A stretch of 64,000 bases of DNA from Methanothrix thermoacetophila PT (GCF_000014945.1 NC_008553.1:1674001-1738000); one strand, 5' to 3'; positions 54,270 through 63,863 are shown, counted from the stretch's first letter. Notes: generated from the sequence alone by a model not told the origin. A program made the numbers and translations.

Positions 54270-55499
54270 TTATCTACTTCCTCCATGCAGTGGATAAACA
54301 AAAACTCCATGATTCTTCAGGTCGTAATCGAATCCCTGAAGCTCTAGATATTCCTTATGTACAGTTTGTGGATCTAAATCTTCGAATAACTCTGGATAGA
54401 ACCATTTTGCCATATAGGCAATTGCCACAGGAACTCCAGGGCTCGCTCCAAACTCATAGAGCAGCAGGTAGACGCGCCCTTCTTTTACAGCGGTAATATT
54501 GCCCCAGCCAGTTCTGGACAGTATCTCCCTCCTTTTAGCCTCAAATCCAGAAGGATCGTTCGTCGCATAGCCGCATGCGATCTCAGAGGGTTGTGTAAAT
54601 CTTACAATAACATCCGGATTTTGTACTATCACCCACTCAGACTCCACGTCTGGGTAAAGACCTGTTAGATTAGAAGCGATATTCACACCACCGGCCATGG
54701 TACAGACCAAATCAGCCCCTCTCCCCTTGGTATATGTCTTAAGATCAGAGGCACCTTCTAGGTAGACACGTGTTCTTTTATTCTCTGGTATCTCTGAGAT
54801 CTTCTCATCGACCGTATCTGTAACCCGATTAAACCATTCTAGATAGTTATCTGCCTCAGCCGTTCTATTAACTATATATCCGAGCATTTTCATCTCTGCT
54901 GGCAGATCATTGGCTCTGTAGAGATCAAGCGCCACAATGGAAATGCCTGTACCATTGAGCATTGGTTCAAGATACTTCGACGTAGCCGACTTGTAGCTTA
55001 TAACCAGATCTGGTTCTAGTAAAAGGATCTTCTCGATATCTGGTTCGTTCCACTTTCCGACATTAGGCATCTGACTGAACTCAGGAAGGTAGGCTGTGTT
55101 CTCCAGCGTCTCAATCGATACACCCACTACCTTATCTATAGAATGTAAAATCCTAAGAGCCTCTGCAGAGTCATCAGTCAGAGCCACGATCCTGTTAATA
55201 GGCATCTCCAGAGTCACAGTTCTGTTAGCAGTATCGATAAGAGTTAAGATCGATTCATCACCTTGTATGATATGTTGTATCTGCTCTATATCCCTGGAAT
55301 CCACCTTGCCATCGTAATTGGCATCGGCAAATTCGGTGTTTTTCTCTTTTCCGTCAATAATTCCCCGAGTATATGCAATATCGGACTCATCAATTGTGTC
55401 ATCCATGTTGGCATTGCCAAAGACCTTCAGCGTGTAGCTGGATGCAGCTCCTGGCGTTGCAACAAGGATCATAAATAGTAACAGAACAGTTAGCCTCAT
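54270..55499 (-). CDS. Dockerin-like plus BtuF/FepB-type substrate-binding protein (paralogue D)
   Basis: 409 aa, intact. Signal peptide MRLTVLLLFMILVATPGA, then EF-hand repeats FGNANMDDTIDESDIAY and DANYDGKVDSRDIEQI, then the binding domain (ANRTVTLEMPINRIVAL; EKILLLEPDLVISY; NITAVKEGRVYLL). The tail GFDYDLKNHGVFVYP is shared with C and E. The ATG directly follows the stop of gene E. The EF hands suggest calcium-dependent folding or docking to a cohesin on the cell surface (inference). Confidence 0.88.
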   Translation of the reverse strand: MRLTVLLLFMILVATPGAASSYTLKVFGNANMDDTIDESDIAYTRGIIDGKEKNTEFADANYDGKVDSRDIEQIQHIIQGDESILTLIDTANRTVTLEMPINRIVALTDDSAEALRILHSIDKVVGVSIETLENTAYLPEFSQMPNVGKWNEPDIEKILLLEPDLVISYKSATSKYLEPMLNGTGISIVALDLYRANDLPAEMKMLGYIVNRTAEADNYLEWFNRVTDTVDEKISEIPENKRTRVYLEGASDLKTYTKGRGADLVCTMAGGVNIASNLTGLYPDVESEWVIVQNPDVIVRFTQPSEIACGYATNDPSGFEAKRREILSRTGWGNITAVKEGRVYLLLYEFGASPGVPVAIAYMAKWFYPELFEDLDPQTVHKEYLELQGFDYDLKNHGVFVYPLHGGSR

Positions 55500-55694
55500 T
55501 CATCTCCCCTCTACCGGAGGATAGACAAACACACCATGGTGCTCCAGATCAAAGCTTACATTCAGATAATCCTCTAGCAGCTCCTCGGCAGAGACTATCA
55601 TGTCCCTGTCCAAGTCCCCAGGGGCGGCGCCCCACGCGGAGGTCATTATTGTCATCAAGATCATAAAAGCAGTCGCTGCTCTGATATCCGCCAT
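55500..55694 (-). CDS. Miniature secreted relative of the substrate-binding proteins (E)
   Basis: 64 aa. Signal peptide with cleavage near SAWGA, one EF-hand-like GDLDRDMIVSAEELLEDYL and then FDLEHHGVFVYP, the same tail as paralogues C and D. The whole middle (about 330 residues) is missing without a frame break. GGAGAGATA precedes the GTG/ATG. Either a neat deletion remnant still translated or a small partner protein. Confidence 0.6.
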   Translation of the reverse strand: MADIRAATAFMILMTIMTSAWGAAPGDLDRDMIVSAEELLEDYLNVSFDLEHHGVFVYPPVEGR

Positions 55695-55808
55695 CACTAT
55701 CTCTCCTTAATACTACTAATTATAAGAATGTTGTTACAAAGTTCTACTAAATATAGTTATCTATTGAAACATCAAAAAAATATATATAGTATGTAAAAGA
55801 TGTGGAAG
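55695..55808 (-). promoter_or_regulatory. Spacer with possible internal promoter between cobN and gene E
   Basis: AT-rich; on the minus strand TACTATATATATTTTT resembles a strong TATA box that could drive the binding-protein genes apart from cobN. Confidence 0.4.
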
Positions 55809-58800
55809 TTAGGTCCCAATCAGCTTTGCCATCTTCTCCTTCCAGGCTGCCACCTCCTCTGCTGTCACCACGTCTATAGCCCCTCCCTGGAACGATCCTC
55901 CGACGTCACCCATCTTATCCTCAATCCAGCCCTCGATCTCCAGGTAGAGAGACTTCAGCGCATTAAGAACCTCAGGATCAGCCTTCCATAACCCTCTCTG
56001 TTCAGCCTCAAGCAGCCGCCTGCCCATTTCCTCCAATGCCCATGGGTTGTGCTCCTCGAAGAACCTGCGGTTCTCCTCGTCCATGATGAACGTCCGGGCG
56101 ATTTCATCGAATATCCAGTCGTCGACCTCCTGTGTTGTGGCCTCCCAGCCGTATACACGTCCAACACGTTTGGATATGTCGCCAGCCCCCTTGTAGCCGT
56201 GCTGCTTCATGCCCTCTATCCATTTCGGGTTCAGAAGCTTCGTCCTAACCACACGGCGTATCTCGTCTGCCAGATCTCTCACTTCAACATGCTCCGGCTC
56301 TCTCGTATCTCCATAGTATGCCTTCACATCCTTACCGGATAAATGCCTAGCAGCAGCGGTCATCCCGCCATGAGTTCCAAAGTAGCAGCAACATCCGAAT
56401 AGATCGTACTCATCGCTGACCACCTTGTTGTAGGTGATATCAACTGATTTGAGCGCGTTCACAAAGCTCTGATGCGCTTCTCTTCCAGATACGCCCTTGC
56501 CATAAGCGTAACCGTTCCAGTAAACGAAAATATCGGAGAGGTCCTTCTCGTCCTTCCATGCACTAGCGTACACCGCGAGGTTGGTACCTGATTGATATGT
56601 TCCAGGTTTGCTGGCGAATATGCGAAGCGTCGCCTCACGCCAGTCTCTGGCCGTGCCATTATCCAAACTGGCCAGTGCATGCTTACGAACGAAGTTCATT
56701 TCCAACGGCTCATCGAGCGCAGCCACTGCCTGGACGGCCTCGTCAATTATTTCTATGCAGTTGGGGAAATTGTCGCGGGTGATCCCGGACACGCGCACTG
56801 TCACATCTATTCTGGGGCGGCCGAGCGTATCCAGGGGTATTAACCTGAACCCCTTCAGTCTCCCATTGGGGAGCCAGACCGGCTCTGTGCCCAGAAGATA
56901 CAGTATCTGGGACATGTCCTCTCCATCTGCCCACATGATATCGCTGCACATCCAGAAGAAGGCGACGTTCTCAGGATACCGGCCCTCCTCTTCTAGATGT
57001 TTGGCGATGACCGCATCCCCCAGTTTCTTGCCAACCCTCCATGCGGTCTTTGTGGGCACCCGATACGGGTCGAGGGAGTAGAAATTACGGCCGGTCGGAA
57101 GGACATCGTCTCTGCCGCGTGTGATGAGGCCACTTGGACCTGCCTCGACATATCCGCCATTCATGCCGTTCAGAAGCGCCTCGATCTCCCTAGATGCCTC
57201 CATCCTGGCCTGGAGATCCAAAACCCTCTCCCTGATTGTCTCAAGCTCACGCTCGTAACCTGCAACTGAGATGCCAAGCACATCGTCAACCTTTCCATCA
57301 TGCAGATACATATCGATGAGTTTCCTGCACCGCTCATCGATCATTTCCAGAAGTTGGCCATGTGATTTGCCATAATGCTCGTTGATAGCCCCCTGATCGC
57401 TCAGAAGCGTATCTAGATCAAGACCCATCATCGAGGCGATGATCCTCCGTGGTGAAATCCCATTGCCCTCGAATCTCAACACAGCGTTTATGAACTCCAC
57501 CCGTTTATATCCCTCGGGAATCTGTCCGAATATATGCATGCCAGAGTCGATCTGTGTGTTTCTGACCCGGCTCAGCTCGTTATGCGTGCGTCTCACGATC
57601 TCCTCTAGCGGCGTATCCTCGGTCAGTTTTATTCCTTTATCGAGGTTTGCCGCCTTGATCGCCTCTATCAGCAGATCTCTCAGCTCATGAGATCTGGCAT
57701 GGTCATGCTTTGCGCTCTCGTACTCACCCAGAAGCCTATCGACCTCAAGCAGCTCGTCATAAAGCCCGGACTGTGTCATCACCGTCTGCATGTGGTCGAT
57801 GAGGACCGCGTAGCTGCGGCGTTTCGCTATGGTCCCCTCAGGCGGGTTGTCAGCATTGTAGATATAAAGATGCGGGATGGTGCCGATGCAGATGTCCGGA
57901 TAGCAGTCTCTTGAGAGCCCCACCCCCTTGCCGGGCAGAAACTCGAGGTTTCCGTGCGTGCCAACATGAATGATCACATCTGCACCGAAGCTCTCCTCTA
58001 TATAACGGTATGTCGCCATGTACTGGTGCGTCGGTGGAACATCCGGGTCGTGGAGGATCTTACACACCTGGCCATCGCACCTCGCTCCAGCACATCCCCT
58101 CTTCGGTTGGACGCAGATGACAACGTTGCCGTACCGAACGCCGGTGATAACTATCTTCCCCTGATAGAGCATTGCAGCAGGTATGCCGTTCTTCTCCTCC
58201 CCAGGTGGGTTACCCCACGCCTCGCACACACGATCACGAACTGTGGGAGAGAGCGTGTTGAACCATCTCTCGTACTCCTCTTTTGTCTGGTACGCTAAAA
58301 CACCTCCCTTGGCCACGATCTCCTCAATTGTGGTCCAGCGGAACTCGGAGATGGCCTTGCGGTTCATGATATTCTCTATCAACTCTCCACCTGTAGCAGG
58401 AACGTTCTCCAGAGAGTATCCTGCCTCAACCATCCTGTTCATGATGCGAGCAACGCTCTCGAGGGTGTCAAGATGTGCACCTCCACCAACTGCAGCCTCC
58501 ACAGAGGCGCATGGATTGTTGTGCAGTATAAATGCAACACGCCGCTGTGAGACCGGCTTTCTCGCAAGCTCTATCCATCTTCTGACTCGCATCGCCAGCC
58601 TCTCACACCGCTCTCTGATGGGTGCGCGCTCAATATATTCGTCATGTCTGCCGCCTGCCCCGATGATTATGGGTTCTATCACTCCCTCGAACTCGGGCAT
58701 GGCAACACTCCAGCCGATGTCATTGGACAGACCAATGGAACTCTCCCACTCCTCCAGTGTCATGTGGTATGATATGATCGGCTCGAACACAGGCACGTTA

Positions 58801-59609
58801 AGTCTTTTAAGAAGATCTATGCCTGTTCGGTTGCTCTTTGAATCTCCAACGCTCCTCGCATCCTGACCCAGGAAGAAGGGGATTGTCTTGACCAGAGCAT
58901 CGATGCGTGGTCTGCCACCATCGAGGAAATAGTCTGATACAACATCAGCCATGCTCCTTGTGCCAAGCTCTTTATCTCTAACAGAATATGTGAATACAGG
59001 AATCACATTCAACCCCTGATTCTCCAGAGCTCTGATGAGCTCATCCTCAACAGCAAGAGAACCGTTGGCCCAATAAAACCTGGAGATGAGTACGCCAACA
59101 GTCGGGCCATCATCAGGCTCATACCATTCGAGGTAGGCATCAATATCGTCGAAACAATCAGCAGCATCTGGATGGTACAGACCCTCCCAGGGCAGCGGCT
59201 TTGGCGGATCGAAGTGCGTATCAACATCGAGCAGTTCTTTCTCCAAGTAAAGAAACATGTTGCAGATGTTCTCCTCTCCCCCGTAGGTCAAATAGGTATT
59301 TGCGGTTATCACAACATCTGGGGGTGCGGTCGATAACATCCAGTAAGATGAATCATATCCCAGGCAGACGATGGGAGTACGCTTTCCAATCTCGTTCATC
59401 TTCGGCTCGAGCTCATCCCAGAGCGCATCCCCTCCCCTGTGAATGAAGACGAGATCTGACTCAAAAGCCGAATGAATTGCCTCCTCCAGCATCTCTGGAC
59501 TCTCAGATAGACGCTGGTTTGAGTACAGTCGCAGATTCAATCCCAACCGGCGGTTCGCCTTTGCGATTATGGGTATGTATGAGTTGCCCACAAGACACGT
59601 GACCCTCAT
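55809..59609 (-). CDS. cobN: CobN/BchH-type metal chelatase large subunit
   Basis: 1266 aa, a full-length family member. It opens MRVTCLVGNSYIPIIAKANR and contains YGNVVICVQPKRGCAGARCD, IIHVGTHGNLEFLPGKGVGL (the strongly conserved HGxxEFLPGK), YIYNADNPPEGTIAKRRS and FGCCCYFGTHGGM. CobN inserts Co2+ into hydrogenobyrinate diamide; in methanogens its substrate may be a corrinoid or another tetrapyrrole, with partner ATPases taken from elsewhere. No CobS, CobT or ChlI/D lies nearby. Heads the binding-protein operon. Confidence 0.88.
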   Translation of the reverse strand: MRVTCLVGNSYIPIIAKANRRLGLNLRLYSNQRLSESPEMLEEAIHSAFESDLVFIHRGGDALWDELEPKMNEIGKRTPIVCLGYDSSYWMLSTAPPDVVITANTYLTYGGEENICNMFLYLEKELLDVDTHFDPPKPLPWEGLYHPDAADCFDDIDAYLEWYEPDDGPTVGVLISRFYWANGSLAVEDELIRALENQGLNVIPVFTYSVRDKELGTRSMADVVSDYFLDGGRPRIDALVKTIPFFLGQDARSVGDSKSNRTGIDLLKRLNVPVFEPIISYHMTLEEWESSIGLSNDIGWSVAMPEFEGVIEPIIIGAGGRHDEYIERAPIRERCERLAMRVRRWIELARKPVSQRRVAFILHNNPCASVEAAVGGGAHLDTLESVARIMNRMVEAGYSLENVPATGGELIENIMNRKAISEFRWTTIEEIVAKGGVLAYQTKEEYERWFNTLSPTVRDRVCEAWGNPPGEEKNGIPAAMLYQGKIVITGVRYGNVVICVQPKRGCAGARCDGQVCKILHDPDVPPTHQYMATYRYIEESFGADVIIHVGTHGNLEFLPGKGVGLSRDCYPDICIGTIPHLYIYNADNPPEGTIAKRRSYAVLIDHMQTVMTQSGLYDELLEVDRLLGEYESAKHDHARSHELRDLLIEAIKAANLDKGIKLTEDTPLEEIVRRTHNELSRVRNTQIDSGMHIFGQIPEGYKRVEFINAVLRFEGNGISPRRIIASMMGLDLDTLLSDQGAINEHYGKSHGQLLEMIDERCRKLIDMYLHDGKVDDVLGISVAGYERELETIRERVLDLQARMEASREIEALLNGMNGGYVEAGPSGLITRGRDDVLPTGRNFYSLDPYRVPTKTAWRVGKKLGDAVIAKHLEEEGRYPENVAFFWMCSDIMWADGEDMSQILYLLGTEPVWLPNGRLKGFRLIPLDTLGRPRIDVTVRVSGITRDNFPNCIEIIDEAVQAVAALDEPLEMNFVRKHALASLDNGTARDWREATLRIFASKPGTYQSGTNLAVYASAWKDEKDLSDIFVYWNGYAYGKGVSGREAHQSFVNALKSVDITYNKVVSDEYDLFGCCCYFGTHGGMTAAARHLSGKDVKAYYGDTREPEHVEVRDLADEIRRVVRTKLLNPKWIEGMKQHGYKGAGDISKRVGRVYGWEATTQEVDDWIFDEIARTFIMDEENRRFFEEHNPWALEEMGRRLLEAEQRGLWKADPEVLNALKSLYLEIEGWIEDKMGDVGGSFQGGAIDVVTAEEVAAWKEKMAKLIGT

Positions 59610-59760
59610 GATAACCCCCTTAATATACTATATTACCACAAAACCATATAATTGCGGGTAGTTTGTTCTAGTAGATAATACTTTCTATGCTAAAGATCTT
59701 ATTTTTCGTTTATACTTTCTTAAATAAAGTTTATATATTCATATCTTATCTCAACAACAT
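59610..59760. promoter_or_regulatory. Divergent promoter region between cobN and DUF169 gene
   Basis: AT-rich 151 bp. TTTATATATTC near 59729-59739 fits a + strand TATA box about 27 nt before 59761, implying a leaderless DUF169 mRNA. No riboswitch-like conserved fold was recognised. Confidence 0.5.
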
Positions 59761-60453
59761 ATGCATCGAGAGCAATCGACCATACAAGATCTATCTCGTG
59801 CTCTTGCTCAACAGTTCGATCTAAAGGTGCGCCCTCTCTGCGTTTACGGGTCGCATTTCGCGCCAAAAGAGGGCATTCACGCATCTACTGTCACCAATTG
59901 CATTGCATCTGCTATGTTCAGGCTGGCAAAGGGTGCGATTCACGGCCAGCTGTACGTCGCGGATGTTAAGGGTCGACCTGTTTGCAGGTGTGTGGGCGGA
60001 CGGACCTGGTTCGGTTTCAGCAGCCATTTTGATTCTTCTTTGTGCGAGCAGATGGTAAGTAAAGCGTTAAAGGCAGATATAGCAACAGCGGCAGAGACCT
60101 TCAGGAGTGTGGGCAAGATCAGTCCGATCGGAAGGTATGTTGTGATCAGCTGCTGCGAAGATCTCCATGAGGATCCGGGAGTGAGGTGCATTGCGTGCTT
60201 TGCAGAAGCGGCGAAGATCAGGGATATGTGTAACTCCGTTCACTTTCATGCCAGGGAGATACTTGGTCATATATCAGTCCCTTGGGGCCCATCATGTGCG
60301 ACGCTCGTGACATATCCGGCAGGTATGGCTGAGAATGTTCCGCAGGACTGTATCTTTTTAGGACCTGTAGACCCATCTGCGAAGGAGTGGCTGCCAGACG
60401 GATATCTGGCGCTGGGTATACCGATAGATATCGCAAGAATGTTAATACTATGA
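59761..60453 (+). CDS. DUF169 family protein
   Basis: 230 aa. WGPSCATLVTYPAGMAENVP and the Cys-containing FSSHFDSSLCEQMVSKALK are hallmarks of DUF169. Several Cys and His (CCEDL, VRCIACF) could bind metal or an iron-sulfur cluster. The family has no proven function. It diverges from cobN, with which it may share regulation. Confidence 0.75.
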   Translation: MHREQSTIQDLSRALAQQFDLKVRPLCVYGSHFAPKEGIHASTVTNCIASAMFRLAKGAIHGQLYVADVKGRPVCRCVGGRTWFGFSSHFDSSLCEQMVSKALKADIATAAETFRSVGKISPIGRYVVISCCEDLHEDPGVRCIACFAEAAKIRDMCNSVHFHAREILGHISVPWGPSCATLVTYPAGMAENVPQDCIFLGPVDPSAKEWLPDGYLALGIPIDIARMLIL

Positions 60454-60822
60454 GAATTCTAAAAACACACCGGCTCATCCGGAGGAGATATCTGACTTAT
60501 AAGATGTGCATGAAGTTTCCCTCCTAAAATTAGGAGGTGACACCATTTACTTTGATCTCTGGCGTTCGATAACATTGATTTTGAATCCCACATTTCGCAG
60601 TAAGGCTATGCAAAATTGAAAATTTTTTTGGTTACAAAATACTCAAATTCTAGGATAACAAAATCACATAATGTGCATCAAATTTCGCATATTCTTTTAA
60701 TAAGAAACATATGTAATAAAATAAAATTATTAATTGTGCAATTTTCTAAATTATAAAATTATAAATAAAAAATTTTGCATTGTCTGTAAGATTTTTAACA
60801 AAGCTTGCCGATTTGCATTTAT

Positions 60823-62545
60823 CCTGCATTTCGCATTAACGTTGATTTTCCAAACAATTTCCTGGGATGGGGCGTGTGGCAAACGTTTTAAGCTGCACCA
60901 AGGGTTTTGTTCTGAGGAGCAGCTTAGATGGAGACAGACACGCGATCGCTGGATCATTTGGGGATAGTTGCGGCGGTTTTCGACCGGCTTGGCATAGCGG
61001 ATGTTATAGATTCGCGTATGCCGAAGTTGAGGCAGCACAAGCTGGAACATTCGGTGATTGTTAAGGCGATGGTTCTGAACGGTCTTGGTTTTGTGGGTCA
61101 GAGGTTGTACCTGTTTCCGGAGTTCTACGAGAGGCTGCCTGTTGAGAGGCTTCTTGGGGATGGAGTTAACGCATCTGATTTGAACGATGATGCGATAGGC
61201 AGGACGCTGGATGCGATTTATGAGCAAGGTGCTACGGATCTTTTCAACGAGATAGCGTTGAAGGTGATGGGAGAGCTCGAGCTTGGAGTCCAGAGGTTGC
61301 ACGCAGACACCACAAGCTTCAGCGTTCATGGCAGCTATGAGGGTTTCAATGGCGGTAGATCGATTGAGATAACGTTGGGCCATTCGAAGGACAGCCGGAT
61401 GGATCTGAAACAGTTTGTTCTCAGTCTTGTGACGAACCAGGACGGTATACCGCTTTTTGCAAAAGCGCATTCAGGTAACGCATCCGACAGGAACACGATC
61501 ATAGAGTCGTTTTTAAAGATCAAATCCGGACTCAACCTTGAAGACTGCGCGTATTACATAGCAGACAGTGCAGTCTACACCGAGCCCAACATCAGGATGC
61601 TCGGCAGGGAGATGAAATGGATAACACGTGTCCCGGCCACGATAAAGGAGTGTGAGATGCTTCTTGACAGCGATGTTGAGATGGTTGAGTGTCGCGACGC
61701 CAGGTACAGATGCTTCTCGACGACCTCTGATTACGGCGGAGTACAGCAGAAGTGGGTCCTTTACCAGTCAGAACCGATGCGAGATCTCAAGGCAGAGAGG
61801 TTCGAGAATCATCTTGAAAAGGACGGGACAAAAGCAAGACGGTCTCTGGCAAAACTGAAACGGCGTGAGTTCGCATGCGAAGCAGACGCACTGAAAGAAA
61901 CTGAACTGTGGGCCAGAGACCATCCGCTCTACAGGTTCAGCCATATCTCTCTCAAAAAGGTCTGCAAACGAGCAGATAAAAAACGAGGACGACCTAAAAA
62001 CGGCGAAAAACTCATCGAAATATATTTTATAGACGCGGATATCGAACTCGACCAGGAAAAAGTCGAAAAAACGAAATCCAGGCTCGGAAGGTTTATAATC
62101 GCAACTAACGACCTCAATATCGACCCTGATACACTACTCAGCTACTATAAAGGACAGCAAGAGGTAGAACGCGGATTCAGGTTCCTCAAAGACAAAAGCT
62201 TCCGAGTCGCAGAGGTCTACCTCAAAAAAGAAGAACGCATCGAAGCTCTCGCCATGATCATGGTCCTCTCACTCATGATCTATTCCGTGGCAGAGTGGCT
62301 GATCAGAAAAAGGTTGCAAGAATCAAATCAATCCATACCAAATCAGCTGAAGAAACCCACACAAAAACCAACTCTCAAGTGGATCGCGTTCATGTTCCTC
62401 GGTGTCACCGAAGTCAACATATGGCTGTGCGGCGAGAAACACCAGAAAATCGCTAACCTCAACGAGAATACTTTGAAAATAATAAAACTGTTTGGACCAG
62501 AATGCGAAAAATACTACGGAATGGAGCGTTAATGCGGAATGTGGG
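60823..62545 (+). mobile_element. IS1634-type insertion sequence, 1723 bp
   Basis: Left end CCTGCATTTCGCATTAACG, right end CGTTAATGCGGAATGTGGG (15 of 19 inverted matches). The target duplication ATTTAT is at 60817-60822 and 62546-62551. It carries one intact transposase gene and is nested in a related MITE. Confidence 0.9.
60928..62532 (+). CDS. IS1634-family transposase
   Basis: 534 aa. N-terminal DHLGIVAAVFDRLGIADVID; LHADTTSFSVHGSY holds the first Asp, AYYIADSAVYTEPNI the second and SYYKGQQEVERGFRFLKDKS the Glu motif, with an inserted beta domain between as in the IS4/IS1634 supergroup. The frame is intact. The ATG follows GAGGAGCAGCTTAG. Confidence 0.93.
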   Translation: METDTRSLDHLGIVAAVFDRLGIADVIDSRMPKLRQHKLEHSVIVKAMVLNGLGFVGQRLYLFPEFYERLPVERLLGDGVNASDLNDDAIGRTLDAIYEQGATDLFNEIALKVMGELELGVQRLHADTTSFSVHGSYEGFNGGRSIEITLGHSKDSRMDLKQFVLSLVTNQDGIPLFAKAHSGNASDRNTIIESFLKIKSGLNLEDCAYYIADSAVYTEPNIRMLGREMKWITRVPATIKECEMLLDSDVEMVECRDARYRCFSTTSDYGGVQQKWVLYQSEPMRDLKAERFENHLEKDGTKARRSLAKLKRREFACEADALKETELWARDHPLYRFSHISLKKVCKRADKKRGRPKNGEKLIEIYFIDADIELDQEKVEKTKSRLGRFIIATNDLNIDPDTLLSYYKGQQEVERGFRFLKDKSFRVAEVYLKKEERIEALAMIMVLSLMIYSVAEWLIRKRLQESNQSIPNQLKKPTQKPTLKWIAFMFLGVTEVNIWLCGEKHQKIANLNENTLKIIKLFGPECEKYYGMER

Positions 62546-62652
62546 ATTTATGTTCTCCTATTACTATTATCAACTGCGACTGAAAGTTATTCCGTTAATG
62601 CGGAATGTGGGTTGAATCCTATTGTGGTATCTTTTAAGCTTTGTTCTGGCGC

Positions 62653-62768
62653 TGCTGTGTTAAATAATATTTGGAAATCCAATAGCAGAGAGCTAATTCA
62701 TATAACATGAGACTTTAGTAAGAATCGATAGCTATTGGCCACAAGGCATCGAATTATTCAACACAGCA
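62653..62768. mobile_element. 116-bp MITE with IS5-type ends
   Basis: Inverted ends TGCTGTGTTAAATAA and TTATTCAACACAGCA match the ends of the IS5-type element at 52285 at 13-14 of 15 positions. The 8-bp duplication TCTGGCGC flanks it (62645-62652 and 62769-62776). It has no coding capacity and is presumably moved by the IS5-type transposase. Confidence 0.88.
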
Positions 62769-63074
62769 TCTGGCGCTATTTATGTCGATTCTCATATCGA
62801 GCAGTTGCGCAGGTTACGTTTCCCATTGTCAGATACCGGTTCTACTTGATTTCTACTCTCGTTGATGCCGAGCATTATTTGTGTCGTGCAAGCATTATGC
62901 TGAACGCTCTTCTCATTCGGTCGTCAGATCACACAGCCAAACCAATAGAGGGGGCTCCAAGAACCGCACTGTAAAATGAAAGACATAGAGCGGGTAGGGG
63001 AGTGGGGGTTATTAAAACAACAAGTATACCCGCTCATCGCTGCTCTCGCGCATTGATTGTATAAATAACTTTTC
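62769..63074. other. Intergenic, no gene seen
   Basis: About 300 bp between the MITE and larB. A + strand frame of about 79 codons starting at 62735 crosses the MITE end and has no family look. T-rich runs after larB (near 63040-63075) may end its transcript. Confidence 0.35.
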
Positions 63075-63863
63075 TCAATGCTGCCTGGATCCGGAATGTT
63101 TTCTCCTGGCGATCCTGTTTGCTATCCTGGCTGCAAATGCGCCCGCGACGAAGCCAGCATCTATGTTGACCACCACAAGCACAGAGCAGGACTGGAGCAT
63201 CGAGAGGAGCGCTGCGATCCCGTTTCCGCCAGCACCGTAGCCCGTGGAGACGGGAAGGCCTATTACAGGAGCGTCTGTCAGTCCAGCAACAACAGCCGGA
63301 AGCGTCCCCTCACGGCCGGCAGCGACGACCATTGCATCCACTCCCGCCATCCTTTTCATCGCCGGAAAGAGGCGGTGGATGCCTGCGACGCCGACATCAT
63401 ATTCGGTCAGGACCTCGCAGCCCATCGCCTCTGCCGTGACCCTGGCCTCCTCCGCGACCGGTATGTCCGCGGTCCCGGCGCTGAGTATTCCTACTTTCCC
63501 ACCCGTCCTCTCGATCTGGCCTGCTTTGAGAAGAACCGCTTTTGCATTCTCATACCACATCAGCTCAGCGTTCTCTGGGAGATCGATCGATCGCAGAGCG
63601 CTGAGATGCGCATCGGAGACCCTCGTCACTATGACCTTGCCTGTGGATTCGAGATGCTCCAGCGCAATCCTTGCAAGATCATCTGGCCTTTTTCCCTCTG
63701 CAAGAATCGCCTCGGGCACATCTATCCTGTCCTCACGCATGTGATCTATCTTTGCGATCGATCCGACCTCTCTGTAGCTTAGAAGCCTTATCCTGCTCAG
63801 CGCCTCCTCTAAATCAATCTCTCTCCTCGAGAACCTCTCGAGAATATCGCGCAGCCCGGTCAC
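63075..63863 (-). CDS. larB: LarB-type carboxylase/hydrolase for nickel-pincer cofactor
   Basis: 262 aa. An N-terminal helical part (LRDILERFSRREIDLEEALS) and a PurE-like domain (GILSAGTADIPVAEEA, VVAAGREGTLPAVVAGL, GYGAGGNGIAALLSML) match LarB, which carboxylates nicotinic acid adenine dinucleotide in lactate racemase cofactor synthesis. The GTG at 63863 lies 26 nt from a TATA-like box at 63885-63892, so it is probably leaderless; the longer frame to 63977 is rejected. Confidence 0.88.
   Translation of the reverse strand: MTGLRDILERFSRREIDLEEALSRIRLLSYREVGSIAKIDHMREDRIDVPEAILAEGKRPDDLARIALEHLESTGKVIVTRVSDAHLSALRSIDLPENAELMWYENAKAVLLKAGQIERTGGKVGILSAGTADIPVAEEARVTAEAMGCEVLTEYDVGVAGIHRLFPAMKRMAGVDAMVVAAGREGTLPAVVAGLTDAPVIGLPVSTGYGAGGNGIAALLSMLQSCSVLVVVNIDAGFVAGAFAARIANRIARRKHSGSRQH

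Larger units (their letters stand above)
60587..62611 (+). mobile_element. Non-autonomous IS1634-related element interrupted by a full copy
   Basis: Outer ends CCCACATTTCGCAGTAAGG (60587-60605) and CGTTAATGCGGAATGTGGG (62593-62611) face inward. A 6-bp duplication TTGAAT flanks them at 60581-60586 and 62612-62617. Without the inner element this would be an AT-rich MITE of about 300 bp with no gene. The right end is identical to that of the inner element, so it was probably mobilised by the same transposase. Confidence 0.8.

Noticed and set aside
60751-61470. A 239-codon minus-strand frame over the IS1634-type element
   Set aside because: It is antisense to an intact, motif-bearing transposase and has no family resemblance.
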